A stretch of 64,000 bases of DNA from JAGQOZ01 sp041399205 (GTDB lineage Bacteria > Planctomycetota > Planctomycetia > Pirellulales > Pirellulaceae). The position numbers and the translations under genes were made by a program. Positions 62,190 through 64,000 of the stretch are shown in pieces. Each line of letters begins with the position of its first letter. Positions within the stretch are counted from its first letter, which is position 1. The notes below the pieces were generated by a model. It was given only the letters and a program-made list of their open reading frames with translations, was not told where the DNA came from and did not search any database. The stretch spans positions 62,001 through 126,000 of the forward strand of contig JAWKTK010000018.1 of assembly GCA_041399205.1 (NCBI GenBank), in the 5' to 3' direction.

Positions 62190-62618
62190 TTATTGCTGCT
62201 TCGGCTGTTTCTTGGGCCTGCCGATTGATCGGAGAGTCGATAACATGCCGTACTGTTGGGCCGTTTCTTGAACCCATGTTGTGTCGCCAAAGGGCCTGCC
62301 GCGATCGACACAGGTTCGCAATGCCTTGAGTTCCTTGTCGGTGAGCGGTTCGTTGACGCGCGAGTTCCACCCTGGAAGGCGCGGAATCGGCCAGGGTGAC
62401 AAGATTTGCGGCTTCGGTTCCATAGATTGATTCCAACGGTACAGCGAACCATGTTTCCATTGTTCCGCCTGTTCAACCAAGTTGGCACGTAAGGGGTTAC
62501 GCTCGACGTACCGGCAAACAACATCCTCACCCTTGCGAAAGATCGTCTGCCTTGCATTTCCACGATTGAGGACATGATAAATGATATTGGCTGCATCGGC
62601 GCGTTTCTGCCTCGGCAT
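62190..62618 (-). pseudogene. REP-type transposase remnant with in-frame internal deletion
   Basis: The 142-residue reading frame begins MPRQKRADAANIIYHVLNRG, the usual start of a Y1 (REP-associated) transposase. After NARQTIFRKGED it jumps directly to VVCRYVERNPLRANLVEQAE, which in intact relatives lies about 100 residues later. The missing section contains the HUH motif and the RFK-x region, so the remnant cannot cleave DNA. The C-terminal part (KHGSLYRW, WNSRVNEPLTDKELKALRTC) is intact. It differs in type from the 26 kb transposase. Confidence 0.85.
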
Positions 62619-62679
62619 GACCTGCGACCCTGTGAGAAAGAGTGACAGCAAAATCACAAATCTACTACGGGGTGACGAA

Positions 62680-62765
62680 CCCCCCCCCGTCCCCTGTTCT
62701 TCGCCTTTTCTTCGCCGTCCCCTTTTCTTCGTCAAAAACAAGCCCCGTCCACCCCGTCCCCTTTT
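62680..62765. repeat. pyrimidine-rich repeat stretch flanking the remnant
   Basis: A run of nine C followed by copies of GTCCCCTTTTCTTCG and CCCCGTCCCCTTTTC. The GTCCCC-TTTT-C units are the complement of AAAAGGGGAC, the motif also seen on the other side of the remnant. C-runs are places where base counts are unreliable. Confidence 0.6.
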
Positions 62766-62775
62766 CGTCGCCACC

Positions 62776-63160
62776 TCAGAAATTGAACTGGTAAACGAGG
62801 TGAGTTTTCTGGTCCGTATTGTCATACACGGCAATATACAAATCGCCTTCTTCGCCATCGAGCATGGGTTGGCTGATGTAATGGTCGACATCAGTTGAGT
62901 TGGCCCACCACTCTTTTGACGCTTTCGAGACGACCAGCTCTCCCCACCCAGCAACTTGTTCGTGGTTTACTGGCACTAAGTCCAGTCGATTTGCTATCTG
63001 TTGGCAAGTCGTTTCTGTGGCTTCAATACGAAACACGGCTTCCTTGACCAAGTATTCGCCTGGTGCTCCGTAAAGCGGAAACCGTCGAAGGCGATTTCGT
63101 TATCGGTTTTAAGCTCGGCGCGCAGGTCTTGTACTGCCTTCGGCCAGTCTCCAACATTTG
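62776..63160 (-). pseudogene. small hypothetical protein, frameshifted
   Basis: One frame ends in VKEAVFRIEATETTCQQIAN and SKASKEWWANSTDVDHYISQ, then GEEGDLYIAVYDNTDQKTHL; a preceding frame reads PMPNVGDWPKAVQDLRAELK and TDNEIAFDGFRF. Joining them with one T added near 63070 gives a plausible 125-residue chain (..FDGFRF-Y-GAPGEYLVKEA). No family was recognised, and the start is unclear. It lies in a mobile-element-rich end of the window. Confidence 0.4.
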
Positions 63161-63356
63161 GCATTGGACCTGGTGGGTCGTTGGGGCCGAACGCGCAGAC
63201 GCGGCATACTCAACACTCATCCATGCCATGGCATACAGAATCAACGGAACAGCCACGTGACAGTGACTAGCGCAATCGGCCAAAGGGAAACGCTTGGCTT
63301 CGTAGAGAAGATTCATCGGTCATTTCGTTGCACTTTCAACGGTTCGCAAGCAACCT

Positions 63357-63710
63357 CTAGGACCATTCGGTCGTGAGGTATCGAAATACAGTTCGTTCAC
63401 TGACATCTAGAGCAGTCGCAATTTCCGGAACGGTTAGCTCGCGTTTCCTAAGTTGTACCGCTCGTTGCGGCTTACCTTTCGTCGTGCCTTTATTACGGCC
63501 GCTATACATCCGTTTCTTCGCAACCCGAGCCCTGCGGCTTGTCTTTCCTGTCGACACTCGAGTTCTATTTCAGCTAGGCCGAACATCACGCTGGCAACCA
63601 TTCGCCCCACTGCTCCACTCAAATCAATTTGCTGCGTGACCGAGACAACTCGCACACCACGCTCGCACCAATCCGCTATCCATTCATATCCTAGTAACCT
63701 GGCTAGTATC
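63357..63710 (-). pseudogene. serine recombinase (resolvase/invertase) C-terminal fragment
   Basis: GVRVVSVTQQIDLSGAVGRM and VASVMFGLAEIELECRQERQ belong to the long E helix of the resolvase catalytic domain. After a one-base frame switch (in a G run near 63505) the sequence continues VAKKRMYSGRNKGTTKGKPQ and LRKRELTVPEIATALDVSER with TVFRYL, the C-terminal helix-turn-helix. The N-terminal catalytic half, with its Ser, is missing. A remnant of a transposon or integrative element. Confidence 0.75.
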
Positions 63711-63715
63711 TAATG

Positions 63716-64000
63716 GAAGCAAAGAATCGTCCAATGTGAAAACGGCATTCCGAATCAATATCTCGTCCTAAACCTAACTTGAACGGAAAATCATGCCATT
63801 AACAGCGACTTGAGGCTACTTTAGCAGTCGTTTTCGCTCGAATATAAAATGCGTGATTGTTGCCACGAATTCTACAGAAATGGGCTAAGCGCCCATTTCA
63901 TCTCGTATACAACACTTGGCATGAGTGCAAAGCAAGGAAACTGCGAGTCGAAACGGTCCGCAAGACGGTCAAAAGGGAAGGTCTACACTTCGGTGCTGCT
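63716..64000. other. end of window, nothing recognised
   Basis: No gene, RNA or clear repeat was seen in this stretch, which is cut by the window edge. Confidence 0.3.

Noticed and set aside
1..64000. tRNA genes, rRNA genes, riboswitches or an origin of replication
   Set aside because: Reading for T-loop/acceptor patterns, conserved riboswitch cores and DnaA-box clusters gave no convincing candidate; a covariance-model scan would be decisive.

Overview
The window looks like a piece of a planctomycete chromosome, most likely a flagellated member of the Pirellulales. The reasons are the protein families rather than any marker gene: a PEP-CTERM surface protein with dockerin-like repeats, a 1,850-residue protein with an N-terminal LEPR-XLL-type sorting motif, a zinc-ribbon/GYF_2 protein, a sulfatase, an FG-GAP propeller protein, several YbjQ/PQQ/PDZ secreted proteins and two ECF sigma/anti-sigma pairs. 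Assignment below phylum is inference.

Layout. 1-9.0 kb: a P-loop ATPase cut by the window edge, small secreted and membrane proteins, a ClpP-like protein, a 1.5 kb repeat-filled gap (3.3-4.8 kb), a DUF1990 protein, a secreted hydrolase-like protein and a universal-stress/NhaD-type transporter pair. 9.5-21.5 kb: ankyrin protein, PEP-CTERM protein, an ECF sigma / anti-sigma / PDZ cluster, a nine-copy tandem repeat abutting a UvrD/PcrA helicase, an acyltransferase, an FG-GAP protein and a metal-site lipoprotein. 22-28 kb: a molybdopterin-domain/pentapeptide-repeat fusion, two YbjQ-family genes, a heavy-metal-domain protein, a decayed REP-type transposase with REP-like repeats, dcd and nth. 28-39 kb: the giant LTD/CotH/dockerin protein, an RsmB-type methyltransferase, a chemoreceptor, a PQQ propeller protein and an SMR exporter. 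39.1-51.3 kb: a 12 kb flagellar operon (flgF-like, flgG, flgA, flgH, flgI, flgJ, flgN, flgK, flgL, a mini-HDOD protein, motA and two motB-like genes) behind a textbook sigma-54 promoter. 51.4-58.9 kb: rnpB on the minus strand, a sulfatase, and rpmI-rplT-pheS-pheT. 59-64 kb: a second ECF sigma / anti-sigma / serine hydrolase cluster and remnants of a REP transposase and a serine recombinase.

Three things stand out. First, a dispersed repeat (core GGACTCGTCACCTCGTCC) forms tandem arrays at three places, two of them inside the flagellar operon. Second, REP-like palindromes and two broken REP-associated transposases share flanking motifs. Third, at least nine conserved genes (including dcd and motA) are broken only by frameshifts, mostly explained by one missing base in a short homopolymer and never by a nonsense codon; this looks more like sequence error than gene decay, so proteins called here as frameshifted should be read as probably intact in the organism. 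No tRNA, rRNA operon, CRISPR array or complete prophage was recognised.
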